From Astrobacterium formosum (GTDB lineage: Bacteria > Pseudomonadota > Alphaproteobacteria > Rhizobiales > Xanthobacteraceae), in NCBI GenBank assembly GCA_030848545.1, contig JAVDCA010000011.1, forward strand, positions 124,001-188,000: a stretch of DNA of 64,000 nucleotides, in the 5' to 3' direction. A program made the position numbers and the translations under genes. Below, piece after piece: positions 32,147 to 41,606 of this stretch; positions within the stretch are counted from its first letter, which is position 1; the number at the start of each line of letters is the position of its first letter. The notes below the pieces were generated by a model. The model was not told where the DNA came from and searched no databases. It saw nothing but the letters and a program-made list of their open reading frames with translations.

Positions 32147-33640
32147 TCAGGAGGTGCGGGTGCGATAGCCGAGCCAGACGGCGGCGGCCTGCAGCACGCC
32201 GACGACGAGGAGTATGGCGAGGAAGACCTTGACGGCCGGCCCCTGGACGAAGATCGCGTAATCGCCGTCCGAAATGGTCAGCGCCCGGCGGAACGAGAGT
32301 TCGAGCCGATCGGCGAGCACGAAAGCCAAGAGGAGCGGCGCGACGTCGTAGGCGAATTTGCGCAGCAGGTAGCCGGCGACCCCGGAGACGGCGACCACCA
32401 CGAGGTCGAGGGGCGAGGCCTTCACGGAATAGACCCCGATCAGGCACACGGTCAGCACCAGGGGCGCGAGGATGCCCATGGGGGTGCGCAGCAGCGTCAC
32501 GAAGATGGAGACCAGCGGCAAATTGAGGACGACCAGGATGATGTTGCCGAGATAGAGCGAGGCGATCAGGCCCCAGAACACCTGCGGGTGCTCGCTCATC
32601 ATCAAGGGCCCCGGCTGGACGCCGTGGATCAGCAGCGCCGAGAGCAGGATGGCGGTCGCCGGAATGGCCGGGATGCCGAGCACCATCAGGGGAATCATGG
32701 AAGCCCCCGTGGTGGCGTTGTTGGCGGTCTCCGGTCCGGCGACGCCGGCGACGGCACCGGTGCCGAACGCCTCGGGGGTCTTGGAGATCTTCTTCTCCAC
32801 CGCATAGGACACGAAGGTGGAGATGATGTGGCTCACCCCCGGAACGAGCCCGAACAGGAAACCGATCACCGAGCCGCGCAGCACCGCCGGCGTCGCCTGG
32901 CGGAATTCCTCGCGGGTCGGCGGCAGGTCGCGCCAGCGCGGCGCCTTGGGGACCACCGGGATCTTCTCGTCGAGGGTGAGGAGGATTTCCGAAACGCCGA
33001 ACAGGCCGATGGACAGGGCGACGAAGTTGATGCCGTCGGTCATGTCGAGGGACCCGAAGGTGAAGCGCGGCCACGCCGTCAGGGGATCGAGCCCCACCAT
33101 GCCGAGGGCGAGGCCAACGACGATCATGGTCAGGGTCTTGACGGGCGGCGAGTTGGACACCGCCGAGACGACGATGAGGGCGGTGAGCATGAGTACGAAT
33201 TCCGCCGCCGGCCCGACCGTCAGCATGGCATCGGCGAGCACGGGGCCGATCGCCATCAGGCCGATGATCGAGAACGTGCCGCCCACGAACGAGCCGAGCG
33301 CGGCGATGGTCAGCGCGGCGCCGGCGCGGCCCTTCTTGGCCATCTCGTAGCCGTCCAGGCAGGTGACCACCGAAGCCGCTTCGCCCGGAATGCGCATCAG
33401 GATCGAGGTGGTGGAGCCGCCATACATGGCGCCGTTGAAGATGCCGGCCAGCATGATGACGGCGCCGGTGGGATCGAGCTTGAAGGTGAGCGGCAGCAGG
33501 AGCGCCATGCCGGCGAGCGGACCCAAGCCCGGCAGGACCCCGACGGCGGTGCCCCACAGGCAGCCGGCGAAGCACAGGAGCAGGTTCCGGGCCGTGAGTG
33601 CGACCGCGAAACCGTCGAGCAGGTAACCGAACGAGCTCAT
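32147..33640 (-). CDS. tctA: tripartite tricarboxylate transporter large permease TctA
   Basis: This 497-aa integral membrane protein with about 11-12 helices has the family motif GVLPGLGPLAGMALLLP near the N-terminus and AMYGGSTTSILMRIPGE after it. It is the large membrane subunit of a three-component carboxylate uptake system. ATG 33640 is chosen because the TctA homology begins at MSSFGYLLDGF. It is the last gene of the GntR-tctC-tctB-tctA series. Confidence 0.93.
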   Translation of the reverse strand: MSSFGYLLDGFAVALTARNLLLCFAGCLWGTAVGVLPGLGPLAGMALLLPLTFKLDPTGAVIMLAGIFNGAMYGGSTTSILMRIPGEAASVVTCLDGYEMAKKGRAGAALTIAALGSFVGGTFSIIGLMAIGPVLADAMLTVGPAAEFVLMLTALIVVSAVSNSPPVKTLTMIVVGLALGMVGLDPLTAWPRFTFGSLDMTDGINFVALSIGLFGVSEILLTLDEKIPVVPKAPRWRDLPPTREEFRQATPAVLRGSVIGFLFGLVPGVSHIISTFVSYAVEKKISKTPEAFGTGAVAGVAGPETANNATTGASMIPLMVLGIPAIPATAILLSALLIHGVQPGPLMMSEHPQVFWGLIASLYLGNIILVVLNLPLVSIFVTLLRTPMGILAPLVLTVCLIGVYSVKASPLDLVVVAVSGVAGYLLRKFAYDVAPLLLAFVLADRLELSFRRALTISDGDYAIFVQGPAVKVFLAILLVVGVLQAAAVWLGYRTRTS

Positions 33641-33685
33641 GGCCGTGCTCCCAACGAGCCGCCGTCCCCGGCGCATACAATCGAT

Positions 33686-34180
33686 TCAGAAGCCCACCAC
33701 ACCCGCCGGCAGGCTGAGGCCGAGCAGGCGCTCGAACCAGAACCACACCGCGATGCTCGCGACGCCGCCGGCGAGCGCCGCCCGCCACCAGGGCATGGAC
33801 GCGAGCACGCCGAACAGCACGGCGAGGAAGATCGCCATGGTGGGCACGAAGCCGAACGGCACGAAGGCGAGCGCGGCACCGAACAGCGCCACGACGCACA
33901 CCACCGCTTTGCGCTCCGCCAGCACCACCCCGGCCCCCACATGGGCGCGCCACGCCCGCACCGCGCAGCCGATGCCGAGGCCGACGAGCACCAGCCCGAG
34001 CACCAGCGGCAGGAAGCCGGGCCCCGGATTGCCGATCTCGCCACGCGGGATCGGCAAGGACAGCGCCACCAGGACGGCGCCGCCGCCCGCCAGCGCGAGC
34101 CCCACCAGCGCGTCGCCGATCCAGTGGGGGATGCCGGTGCGGATACTGCCCGTCATGTCGGGACGCCCGTTCGCGCTCAC
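33686..34180 (-). CDS. tctB: tripartite tricarboxylate transporter small permease TctB
   Basis: This 164-aa protein has four hydrophobic segments and the GPGFLPLVLG loop typical of TctB. It overlaps tctC by 4 bp and precedes tctA by 45 bp. It forms the membrane complex with TctA. An internal ATG (residue 9) is an alternative start. Confidence 0.88.
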   Translation of the reverse strand: MSANGRPDMTGSIRTGIPHWIGDALVGLALAGGGAVLVALSLPIPRGEIGNPGPGFLPLVLGLVLVGLGIGCAVRAWRAHVGAGVVLAERKAVVCVVALFGAALAFVPFGFVPTMAIFLAVLFGVLASMPWWRAALAGGVASIAVWFWFERLLGLSLPAGVVGF

Positions 34181-35145
34181 TGCGCCTTCTTCTGGATGCC
34201 GGCAGCCTTGGCGACCTCACCGAGGGCGGCGAGTTCGGCGCGGATCAGTGCGCCCATGGCCTGGCTGTCGATCACCCTTTGGGTCGCGCCCTGCTTGGCC
34301 ATGACGTCCTTGAACTTGGCCGAGCTCGCCGCCTTGCTGAAGGCCGCTTCGAGCTTGAGGAGCACGGCCGGGGGCGTCTTGGCGGGCGCGATCAGGCCCC
34401 ACCACAGCACGGTTTCCTCCTTGCCCAGCCCGATGTCGGAGAGCCCGGAAGCCTGCGGCAACGAGGCGTTCTTGGCCGCCGAGGTGAGCAGCAGGCATTT
34501 GGCCTTGCCGGCGGCCACATGGGGCAGGATCGGCGGCAGCGAGCCACCATAGAAGGTGACGTGCCCGCCGAGGAAATTGCGCGCCGTCTCGCCGGCGCCG
34601 CCGAACGGCACCGGGCGCACCTTGACGCCGAGCTTGGCGAACACACGCTCGGCGGCGAGCTGCATGGTGCCGCCGACACCGTCATTGCCGTAGGTGAACT
34701 TGCCCGGATTGGCCTTGAGCTGCTCGACCAGTTGCTGGGCATTGTCGGCGGGGAAATCCGGCGCCGCGCACAGGACGTAGGACGAAAAGCCGATCGACAT
34801 CACGGCCGCGTAGCTGTCCGGCGTGTACGCGACCTGGAGGGAGTGCGGCGTCGTGGTCAGCGGCGAATTCCACACGAAGCCGAGCGTGTAGCCGTCCGGC
34901 TGTGCCGCCGTGATCAGCGTCGTGCCGACGCTGCCGCCACCGCCGGCGCGATTGTCGACGATCACCTTCTGGCCGAGGATCGGCGACACCAGTTCGGCGA
35001 TCTCACGGGCGAAGATGTCGGTGCCGCCGCCGGGCGGCGACGGCACGATCAAGGTGACGGGCTTGGTCGGATAGTCCTGGGCGTGAGCCGGCACCACGAA
35101 AGCGCCGAGCACCGCGAGGACGCCGGCGATCTTCTTGACGGTCAT
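34177..35145 (-). CDS. tctC: tripartite tricarboxylate transporter binding protein TctC (Bug family)
   Basis: This 322-aa periplasmic receptor has a signal peptide ending near AHAQ (about residue 22), then YPTKPVTLIVPSPPGGGTD, the classic Bug-family start of the mature protein. Conserved VVDNRAGGGG and the ANPGKFTYGN segments follow. The ligand is unknown; the adjacent amidohydrolase suggests an aromatic or lactone-type carboxylate. Confidence 0.93.
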   Translation of the reverse strand: MTVKKIAGVLAVLGAFVVPAHAQDYPTKPVTLIVPSPPGGGTDIFAREIAELVSPILGQKVIVDNRAGGGGSVGTTLITAAQPDGYTLGFVWNSPLTTTPHSLQVAYTPDSYAAVMSIGFSSYVLCAAPDFPADNAQQLVEQLKANPGKFTYGNDGVGGTMQLAAERVFAKLGVKVRPVPFGGAGETARNFLGGHVTFYGGSLPPILPHVAAGKAKCLLLTSAAKNASLPQASGLSDIGLGKEETVLWWGLIAPAKTPPAVLLKLEAAFSKAASSAKFKDVMAKQGATQRVIDSQAMGALIRAELAALGEVAKAAGIQKKAQ

Positions 35146-35158
35146 GGCTGATCTCCCT

Positions 35159-35893
35159 TCAGCGGATTTCGATGTCGTAGCTGAAACGCTCGGCGGAGCC
35201 GTAGGACAGGCGCCACTCCAGTGCCGCGCCGTCGTACCCGAAGGCGATGCGCTCGATGGCGATCACCGGCTCGCCCTCGCCGATGCCGAGGCGCTTGGCG
35301 GTCACGGCGTCGGCGCGGGCGAAGGCGATGTGTTCGCGGGCGCGCGCCACCATCTGGGCGGCGGCGCGCTCGTACAGGGGATAGAGAAGGCCGCCGAAGT
35401 CCGCCGGCGGCACGTCGGCAAGCACCGCGAAGGCGGGCAGCGGCAGGGCGATGTCGTCGACCACCAGCGGTTCGCCGGCGACGAGCCGCAGCCGCGTCAG
35501 CCACAGGACCTGGGCGTCGGCCGAAAGCCCGAGGGCCTGTCCGGCGCGCGTCCCCGCCTTGCCGGTTCGGCGCGCCAAGAGCCGGCCGGTCGGACGCATC
35601 GGCTGCCCGTCCTGGGTGTGGCGGAAAAAGCGGAACAGGGCGTTGGTGAAGTCGGCCTTGCGCACGAAGGTGCCGCGCCCCTGGCGGCGATCGATCAGCC
35701 CTTCCTGCACCAGGCCCTCGATCGCCTTGCGCACGGTCCCGAGGGCGACGCCGTACTCGGCCGCCAGTTCGCCTTCCGGCGGGATCGCGGCGCCTGGCCG
35801 CCATTCGCCCTGGGCGATGCGGCCCGCGAATGCGTCCTTGAGCCGCTGATAGAGCGGCAGCCGCTGATCGGGCGCGTCCGGCAGGTGGAGCAT
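35159..35893 (-). CDS. GntR-family regulator, HutC/UTRA type
   Basis: This 244-aa regulator has an N-terminal winged helix (PPEGELAAEYGVALGTVRKAIEGLVQEG within residues 39-66) and a C-terminal UTRA ligand-binding domain (residues about 95-240). It lies 13 bp before tctC in the same direction and divergent from the amidohydrolase gene, so it most likely represses both units in response to the transported compound. A paired ACTAGT site lies just upstream. Confidence 0.9.
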   Translation of the reverse strand: MLHLPDAPDQRLPLYQRLKDAFAGRIAQGEWRPGAAIPPEGELAAEYGVALGTVRKAIEGLVQEGLIDRRQGRGTFVRKADFTNALFRFFRHTQDGQPMRPTGRLLARRTGKAGTRAGQALGLSADAQVLWLTRLRLVAGEPLVVDDIALPLPAFAVLADVPPADFGGLLYPLYERAAAQMVARAREHIAFARADAVTAKRLGIGEGEPVIAIERIAFGYDGAALEWRLSYGSAERFSYDIEIR

Positions 35894-35928
35894 GGTTCAC
35901 ACCGCAGGAAGGGGGCTGTCAGGAAAGC

Positions 35929-35942
35929 ACTAGTCAACTAGT
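35929..35942. promoter_or_regulatory. candidate GntR operator
   Basis: ACTAGT-CA-ACTAGT lies in the 91-bp divergent interval between the GntR gene and the amidohydrolase gene. Each half is self-complementary and the pair is a direct and inverted repeat. It lies next to a TATAAGAGTATAAG stretch that may hold the -10 boxes. Confidence 0.5.
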
Positions 35943-35984
35943 CTTCTATAAGAGTATAAGATTTACCGTCCCGATGCAACAGCC

Positions 35985-36797
35985 ATGACCGCGATAATTC
36001 CCCTCCCCGTCGACACCCACGCCCACGTCTTCACCCGTGCGCTCGCCTTTGCGGCACACCGGCGCTACACGCCGGCCTACGACGCCAGTCCGGACGACTT
36101 CCGCGCCGTCCTCGACCGCCACGGCGTCGGCGAAGCCGTGCTGGTGCAACCCTCCTTTCTCGGCACCGACAATTCCTTCATGCTCACCACCATCGCGGCG
36201 AGCCGTGGCCGGCTGCGCGGCATCGCGGTCGTCGACCCGGCGGTGACGGATGAGGAACTCGACGCGCTCGCGGCCGGCGGCGTCGTCGGCATCCGCTACA
36301 ATCTCGTCGGCACGGACGCCGGCACGGTTGCGCGATCGGATTACGCGGCGCTGTCGCGGCGGGTCGCGGCGCGCGACTGGCAGATCGAACTGCACGCCGA
36401 CGGGCATCAACTGCCGGGGCTGCTCGACCTTCTGCTGCCGCTCGGAACCCCGGTCGTGGTCGATCATTTCGGCCGCCCCGACCCGGCACGCGGGCGCGAC
36501 GATGCCGGCTTCCGCCGCCTGCTCGCAGCCGGCCCGCAGGCACAACTGTTCGTGAAGATTTCCGGCTCCTACCGCTGCGGCGGCCGCGGCGCCGAATACG
36601 CCCGTGCGCTCCTCGACACGCTCGGGCCGACCCGCCTCCTGTGGGGCTCGGACTGGCCGTTCACCCAATTCGAAGACAGGCGCCACTACGCGGACGGCGT
36701 CGCCGAATTGCACGCCTGGTGCAGCGAGGCGGAGCGCACCGCGATCGCGATGGCGTCACGGCGCCTTTTCTCCTTCCCGCCGCTTGCGGCGAGATGA
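35985..36797 (+). CDS. amidohydrolase-family (2-pyrone-4,6-dicarboxylate lactonase-like) hydrolase
   Basis: This 270-aa TIM-barrel hydrolase has the metal-binding DTHAHVF at residues 9-15, the VVDHFGRPD strand with a further His, and the C-terminal LLWGSDWPFTQF with the catalytic Asp. This set is typical of the subgroup with 2-pyrone-4,6-dicarboxylate lactonase and related sugar-lactone hydrolases. It is divergent from the GntR-tct genes and probably acts on the imported compound or its lactone. Confidence 0.85.
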   Translation: MTAIIPLPVDTHAHVFTRALAFAAHRRYTPAYDASPDDFRAVLDRHGVGEAVLVQPSFLGTDNSFMLTTIAASRGRLRGIAVVDPAVTDEELDALAAGGVVGIRYNLVGTDAGTVARSDYAALSRRVAARDWQIELHADGHQLPGLLDLLLPLGTPVVVDHFGRPDPARGRDDAGFRRLLAAGPQAQLFVKISGSYRCGGRGAEYARALLDTLGPTRLLWGSDWPFTQFEDRRHYADGVAELHAWCSEAERTAIAMASRRLFSFPPLAAR

Positions 36798-36842
36798 CGG
36801 GCACGTGCGTCGCGCGGCCGCGCCGTCTTGGGCAAAACCTCT

Positions 36843-37298
36843 TCACCCGGCCGGCGTGCCGAACCGCTCCTTGATGCGCCGCAACAGCATGTCGCGCACC
36901 TCCCGATAGGCATCGAGCCGCTGCGCCCGCGAGCCCTCGTGGGCAGTCGGGTCGGGCGTCGGCCAGTACTCCACGTCGGCGGCGAGCGTGCGCGTCAATT
37001 CCAGCGCCCTGTGGTGCGCTTCGGGGGCAAGCGTGATGATCAGGTCGAAATTCAAGCCCTCCCAGTCCTCCAGTTCCTCGAAGGTCATGGGTTTGTGTTT
37101 GGACATGTCGAGGCCGATCTCGTCCAGGACTTCGGTGGCGAACGGGTCGGGCTCGCCGGCGCGCACGCCGGCTGAACGCACATAGGTATTGCGGCCGAAG
37201 TAATGGGAGAACATCGCCGCCGCCATGGGCGAGCGCACAATGTTGCGGGCGCAGGCGAACAGAACCGCCTGCGGCCGTAAAATGCGCGCGGCGGTCAT
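36843..37298 (-). CDS. low-molecular-weight protein tyrosine phosphatase-like (ArsC family)
   Basis: This 151-aa protein has the C-x5-R-S phosphate loop (CARNIVRSP) near residue 16 and the late WPTPDPTAHEGS acid loop with the catalytic Asp. Such proteins are tyrosine phosphatases or arsenate reductases; extra cysteines for arsenate reduction are not evident. It follows UPF0262 and hisD, its usual Hyphomicrobiales neighbours. Confidence 0.88.
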   Translation of the reverse strand: MTAARILRPQAVLFACARNIVRSPMAAAMFSHYFGRNTYVRSAGVRAGEPDPFATEVLDEIGLDMSKHKPMTFEELEDWEGLNFDLIITLAPEAHHRALELTRTLAADVEYWPTPDPTAHEGSRAQRLDAYREVRDMLLRRIKERFGTPAG

Positions 37299-37308
37299 TG
37301 CGGTGCCC

Positions 37309-37806
37309 CTATCCCTTCCAGTGCAGAACGGTGATGAGCGTGAACAGGCGACGCGCGGTGTCGAAGTCGACGCCGATCTTGCCCTTGAGCCGCTCGACCA
37401 GCAACTCCGAGCCTTCGTTGTGGAGACCGCGCCGGCCCATGTCGATGGCTTCGATCTGGGTCGGGCTCAAGGTCCGGATGGCGTTGTAGTAGCTGTCGCA
37501 CATCAGGAAGTAGTCTTTGACGAGACGCCGGAACGGCGTCAGCGACAAAAGATGAGCCACCACCGGGGTGTCGTCCTCGAGGCGGATGTCGAAAACCAGC
37601 CGGTTGTCGGCGATGGTCAGGTACAGCGCATAGGGGCCGCCGTCGTGGCCCTCGGGGTCGAACGTGTTCTCCTCCAGGAGATCGTAGATCGCCACCGCCC
37701 GCTCGTGGTCGGCGTCGGGCCCGTTGCTGGCGAGGGCCTCCTCGTCGATCGTCACCTTGACGAGGCGGCGCCGGCCGGGCGTGCGCGGGTCGGTCTTCGT
37801 GGTCAT
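37309..37806 (-). CDS. UPF0262 family protein
   Basis: This 165-aa conserved alphaproteobacterial protein of unknown function has family blocks [16 protein letters not shown] and [14 protein letters not shown] plus a SYYNAIR segment. ATG 37806 overlaps the hisD stop (ATGA). It is always near hisD and the small phosphatase gene in this order of bacteria. Confidence 0.92.
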   Translation of the reverse strand: MTTKTDPRTPGRRRLVKVTIDEEALASNGPDADHERAVAIYDLLEENTFDPEGHDGGPYALYLTIADNRLVFDIRLEDDTPVVAHLLSLTPFRRLVKDYFLMCDSYYNAIRTLSPTQIEAIDMGRRGLHNEGSELLVERLKGKIGVDFDTARRLFTLITVLHWKG

Positions 37807-39098
37807 CGCCGGTTCAACCGTATCGACACCGATCGCGCATGGGCGGCGAGCCCCTCCGCCTCGGCGAGCGCCACCGCGGCCGGGCCGAGCGCGGCGAGCT
37901 GCTCCGGTCCACACTTGAGGATGGAAGTGCGCTTCATGAAGTCGAGCACGTTGAGGCCCGACGAGAAGCGCGCCGAGCGCGCCGTCGGCAACACGTGGTT
38001 GGAGCCGGCGACGTAATCGCCGATCGCTTCGGGCGTGTGGGCGCCGAGGAAGATGGCGCCGGCGTGGCGGATCCTGGCCGCGAGGCCCTCGGCGTCGGCG
38101 GCGACGATTTCCAGATGCTCGGCCGCGACTGCGTCGGCGAGCGGGACCGCCTCATCGAGATTTGCGACCTTGATGAGGGCGCCATACTCGCCCCAGGCGG
38201 CGCCGGCGATCTTCGCCCGCGGCAGGCCCGCGAGCTGGTCCTCCACCGAGCGGACGACGGCGTCGATGAGCGCGTCGTCGTCGCTGATCAGGATCGGCTG
38301 CGCCGCCGTATCGTGCTCGGCCTGCGCGAGCAGGTCGGCCGCGATCCAGTCGGGATTGGCGGTGCTGTCGGCGATCACCAGGACTTCGGAGGGACCGGCG
38401 ATCATGTCGATGCCGACTTTGCCGAACACGAGCCGCTTGGCCGCCGCCACATAGGCGTTGCCGGGGCCGACGATCTTGTCGACCGGGCGGATGGTCTTGG
38501 TGCCGTAGGCGAGCGCCGCCACGGCCTGGGCGCCGCCGATGCGATAGACCTCGTCGACGCCGGCGAGCCGCGCCGCCGCCAAGACCAGCGGGTTGAGCTT
38601 GCCGTCCGGCGTCGGCACCACCATGACGAGACGGGATACGCCCGCGACCTTGGCCGGCACGGCGTTCATCAGGACCGAGGACGGATAGGCGGCGGTGCCG
38701 CCTGGAACGTAGAGGCCGACGGCCGCAATGGCGGTCCAGCGTCCGCCCAGTTCGACGCCGAGCGCGTCGGTGAAGCGGTCGTCGCGCGGCAGCTGGCGGC
38801 GGTGATAGGCCTCGATGCGGTCGCGGGCGAGCTTCAGGGCCTCGAACGCCACCGGCGGAGCTTTTTCGGCAGCCGCCGCCATTTCGTCGTCGCCGACCCG
38901 CAGTCCGATCCCGGAGAGATCGACCCGGTCGAATTTCTTCGTCAGCGCCAGCAGGGCGTCGTCGCCGCCGGCGGCCACTTCGCCGATGATGGCACGCACG
39001 GCCTGTTCGACATCCTGGGCGGCTTCCCGTTTGGTGGCGAGAAGGGCAGAGAAGCGCTGCTTGAAATCGGCGTGGCTGGTATCGAGGCGAACCGGCAT
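37803..39098 (-). CDS. hisD: histidinol dehydrogenase
   Basis: This 431-aa zinc enzyme catalyses the last two steps of histidine synthesis, L-histidinol to L-histidine with two NAD. Family blocks include [32 protein letters not shown], and [10 protein letters not shown] with the metal-binding Gln/His. It is full length and stands alone from other his genes. It is followed in the same direction by UPF0262 and the phosphatase gene. Confidence 0.96.
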   Translation of the reverse strand: MPVRLDTSHADFKQRFSALLATKREAAQDVEQAVRAIIGEVAAGGDDALLALTKKFDRVDLSGIGLRVGDDEMAAAAEKAPPVAFEALKLARDRIEAYHRRQLPRDDRFTDALGVELGGRWTAIAAVGLYVPGGTAAYPSSVLMNAVPAKVAGVSRLVMVVPTPDGKLNPLVLAAARLAGVDEVYRIGGAQAVAALAYGTKTIRPVDKIVGPGNAYVAAAKRLVFGKVGIDMIAGPSEVLVIADSTANPDWIAADLLAQAEHDTAAQPILISDDDALIDAVVRSVEDQLAGLPRAKIAGAAWGEYGALIKVANLDEAVPLADAVAAEHLEIVAADAEGLAARIRHAGAIFLGAHTPEAIGDYVAGSNHVLPTARSARFSSGLNVLDFMKRTSILKCGPEQLAALGPAAVALAEAEGLAAHARSVSIRLNRR

Positions 39099-39323
39099 GG
39101 CAACCTTCTGGTATTATAGTAATACATCGCTCCGCGGCGATGACGACACGGCCGAAAGTCGCGGAGAGTCGTCCGGCGCGCAAGCGCTCGGGGAACCAGG
39201 GTCAATGGCGCGACCGGAGGGACGCGTCAACCGGCGACAAATTACGAAGCGGGGGGACAGCAGGGGTGCGGCGCCATCCGGGGCGCACAAACTGCGCCAC
39301 CCGGGGTGATGTAAACGACCGGC

Positions 39324-39767
39324 TCAGTGACCGTCGGCGTGGAGGTCGTCGGGATGGGCGGGACAGATGGTCGTATCCCAGACCGGGCCCAGATCGGCCA
39401 ACTCGACCTCGATGCAATCCACCTCCAGGCGGAGCGCGCAGTCGCCCGAGAAGATCAGCGTCATCTGGCCGGCCGGCCTCTCGCCGGCCGTGTACTCGAC
39501 CGCCAGGAGATTGAGCACCGCGTCCTTGTCGTGGGGTTTGACGTGCCGGCACTGACAGGCGCGCACCTGGTCGAACCGCAGCGCCGTCCGCCGCCTCAGG
39601 AAATGCGATGCCGCCGCATCCTCCCAATCGAAGCGATTGAGCACCATCACGAGGCGCTTTTCGGCCGGCCGCCAATGGATGTCTGCGACTCTGACCACGG
39701 CGTCCTGAAGATGAGTGGAAACGATGCTCAGATCGTCCTCGTCGAGTGCCACGAGCTTGAGTTCCAT
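39324..39767 (-). CDS. DUF2948 family protein
   Basis: This 147-aa protein begins MELKLVALDEDDLSIVSTHL and has WRPAEKRLVMVLNRFDWE and FSGDCALRLEVDCIEVELADLG, the signatures of DUF2948, a conserved alphaproteobacterial family of unknown function usually just upstream of hisD, as here. ATG 39767 fits the family start; the frame is open further upstream without a ribosome site. Confidence 0.88.
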   Translation of the reverse strand: MELKLVALDEDDLSIVSTHLQDAVVRVADIHWRPAEKRLVMVLNRFDWEDAAASHFLRRRTALRFDQVRACQCRHVKPHDKDAVLNLLAVEYTAGERPAGQMTLIFSGDCALRLEVDCIEVELADLGPVWDTTICPAHPDDLHADGH

Positions 39768-39978
39768 GGCGGTTGTCCCGGTTCTTGTTGACACTTCGGT
39801 CCATGTCCAAATGAAAGAGCGGCCTTCCGAACGTCGCCGCCCGGAGAAATATCGATGCCGACCAGAGCCCGATGCCAGCAATTTGGTGTCGCATCACGCC
39901 GAGCGCAATGCCGGGACATTGCGGAGGAGGCCAGAACGGCTCGTCACCCCGTTGTTGAAAAATTTCCTTGAATTGGCC

Positions 39979-40455
39979 CTATGGACCTACCGGGACGCGC
40001 TTCCGCACGAACTTCGCCGCCCGGAATGTCATCACCAGTTCGCCTCGCTGGTTGGTGGCGCTCGCCTGCCCGACCATGAGGCCCCAACCTGGCCGCTTCG
40101 CCATCTCGCGCAGCTCGACGATCTCCAGCGCAAAGGCCAGCGTGTCGCCGGCATGGACCGGCCTCGGCCAGCGCAGGTCGCGGATGCCGGGCGACGGTCC
40201 GGCCTCGGCGGGCGGCTCGCCCCTCGCCTCCTGCGCACGCCGCCAATGATCGATGAAATGACGCGTCCACAGGGCGACGGTGTGCCAGCCGGACGCCGTC
40301 AGGACACCGAAATGGGTCGCCGCCGCCGCCACCTCGTCCAGGTGGAAAGGCTGCGGATCAAAGCGGCGCGCATAGGCCTTGATCTCGTCGGCGGTGAAGG
40401 TGTGGCTGCCGAAGTCCTCGCGTGCACCGCATTGCAGATCCTCAAAGTACTTCAT
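39979..40455 (-). CDS. MaoC-like hotdog-fold dehydratase
   Basis: This 158-aa hotdog protein has FDPQPFHLDEVAA near residue 32, the conserved Asp/His hydratase site, and ASGWHTVALWTRH. It probably hydrates an enoyl-CoA in fatty-acid or related catabolism. A paralogous gene lies 23 bp upstream in the same direction, so the two may form a heteromer. ATG 40455 begins the family homology (MKYFEDL). Confidence 0.88.
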   Translation of the reverse strand: MKYFEDLQCGAREDFGSHTFTADEIKAYARRFDPQPFHLDEVAAAATHFGVLTASGWHTVALWTRHFIDHWRRAQEARGEPPAEAGPSPGIRDLRWPRPVHAGDTLAFALEIVELREMAKRPGWGLMVGQASATNQRGELVMTFRAAKFVRKRVPVGP

Positions 40456-40478
40456 GAGCGAAAAATTCCGTCGTCGCG

Positions 40479-40943
40479 TCAGGCGGACGCCGGCATCGGC
40501 TCGCGGCGACCGAACAGCAAATGCACAATAGCGGTCATCACGCACACCTCGTCGGCATTCATCACCTCGAACAGGAACTTGACGAAACCGGCGTCGGCAC
40601 GGGTACGCGATTCGCGGACCTCCAACACCCGCGAGCGCACCCGCAACGCATCGCCGGGCCGCACGGGCGCAAGCCACCTGATCTCGTCACATCCTGCCCC
40701 GCCCATGAACGTCGAACGAAGCAGGAACCCGTCGGTGATCAACCGCATCATGATGGCGCAAGTATGCCAGCCGGATGCCGCCAGCCCGCCGAGCATGCTC
40801 TCGCGCGCAGCCGCCTCGTCGAGATGCATGGGCTGTGGATCGAATTCGCGTGCGAACGTCGTGATATCGTCGGCGCTGATGGTCAGCGGACCATATTCGG
40901 CAGCCTGCCCTGCGGCGAAATCTTCCCAGAAAAGAACGGACAC
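40479..40943 (-). CDS. MaoC-like hotdog-fold dehydratase
   Basis: This 154-aa paralogue of the downstream gene has FDPQPMHLDEAAA and ASGWHTCAIMMR at matching positions. GTG 40943 is chosen because AAGGATC lies just upstream and the family start (SVLFWEDF) begins there. Together with its partner it forms a two-gene unit of likely enoyl-CoA hydratases. Confidence 0.86.
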   Translation of the reverse strand: MSVLFWEDFAAGQAAEYGPLTISADDITTFAREFDPQPMHLDEAAARESMLGGLAASGWHTCAIMMRLITDGFLLRSTFMGGAGCDEIRWLAPVRPGDALRVRSRVLEVRESRTRADAGFVKFLFEVMNADEVCVMTAIVHLLFGRREPMPASA

Positions 40944-41150
40944 GGGGATCCTTACCGATGGCGAAAACGCCGGGTTCTTTATGATTTGCGTACCGGGTCC
41001 GTCAATCTTCAGTGTGCATTGACCCCGCGCACGCGAGCGTGCAGTGTCCGCCGCATTCATGATCGATCGGTGCTGTCCGTTCCGCGACGCATCGTCGCCG
41101 GTGAGGGCTGCCGCGATCCGCGCCCACCGTGCGCTCACGAGGAGGATTGA

Positions 41151-41441
41151 ATGTTCGAACTGCGCGACCTGTTCCAATGGGAACGCTTCATCACGCCGTC
41201 GATCATCAAGATCTTCTATTGGCTCGCCGTCATCATTGCGGTTCTGTTCGGCCTGTCCGGCATCCTCTCGGGGCTGTCGCTGTTCACGGTCAGCCCGATC
41301 GGTGCGATCTTCACCATTCTGGGCAGCCTGCTCGGCACCCTGGTCGGCATCATCGTCGCGCGCATCAGCGCCGAATTCGTGCTGATCATATTCCGCATGA
41401 ACGAGCACCTCGGCGCCATCCGCAACCAACGCGGGATGTAA
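41151..41441 (+). CDS. DUF4282 family membrane protein
   Basis: This 96-aa protein has the family start F-x-L-RDLFQWERFITPSIIK, then two long hydrophobic helices (about residues 21-45 and 50-75) and a C-terminal RMNEHLGAIR. It is an inner-membrane protein of unknown role. GGAGGATTGA directly precedes the ATG. Confidence 0.88.
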   Translation: MFELRDLFQWERFITPSIIKIFYWLAVIIAVLFGLSGILSGLSLFTVSPIGAIFTILGSLLGTLVGIIVARISAEFVLIIFRMNEHLGAIRNQRGM

Positions 41442-41454
41442 GACCGCCGAGTCT

Positions 41455-41588
41455 GTCATTCCGGGGCGGCCCTTCAGCGCGTTCACGCGCGTCTTCGACG
41501 CGCTGTGGGCCGAACCCGGAATCCACTCACGAATTCGGTGCAGGCGGCTGGATTCCGGGTTCACGCCTTCGGCGTGCCCCGGAATGAC
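41455..41588. repeat. dispersed palindromic intergenic repeat, copy 2
   Basis: TGTCATTCCGGGG at the left end and CCCCGGAATGACA at the right end are perfect inverted copies. Inside are GAACCCGGAATCCA and CTGGATTCCGGGTTC. It lies between the DUF4282 and ychF 3' ends, so it may also serve as a bidirectional terminator. Confidence 0.8.
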
Positions 41589-41606
41589 AAAATGGCCAAT
41601 GTCAGA

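Noticed and set aside
32109-34220. Very long Arg/Pro/Gly-rich frames on both strands over the tct genes
   Set aside because: These are GC-rich shadow frames of tctA, tctB and tctC with no domain and biased low-complexity composition.
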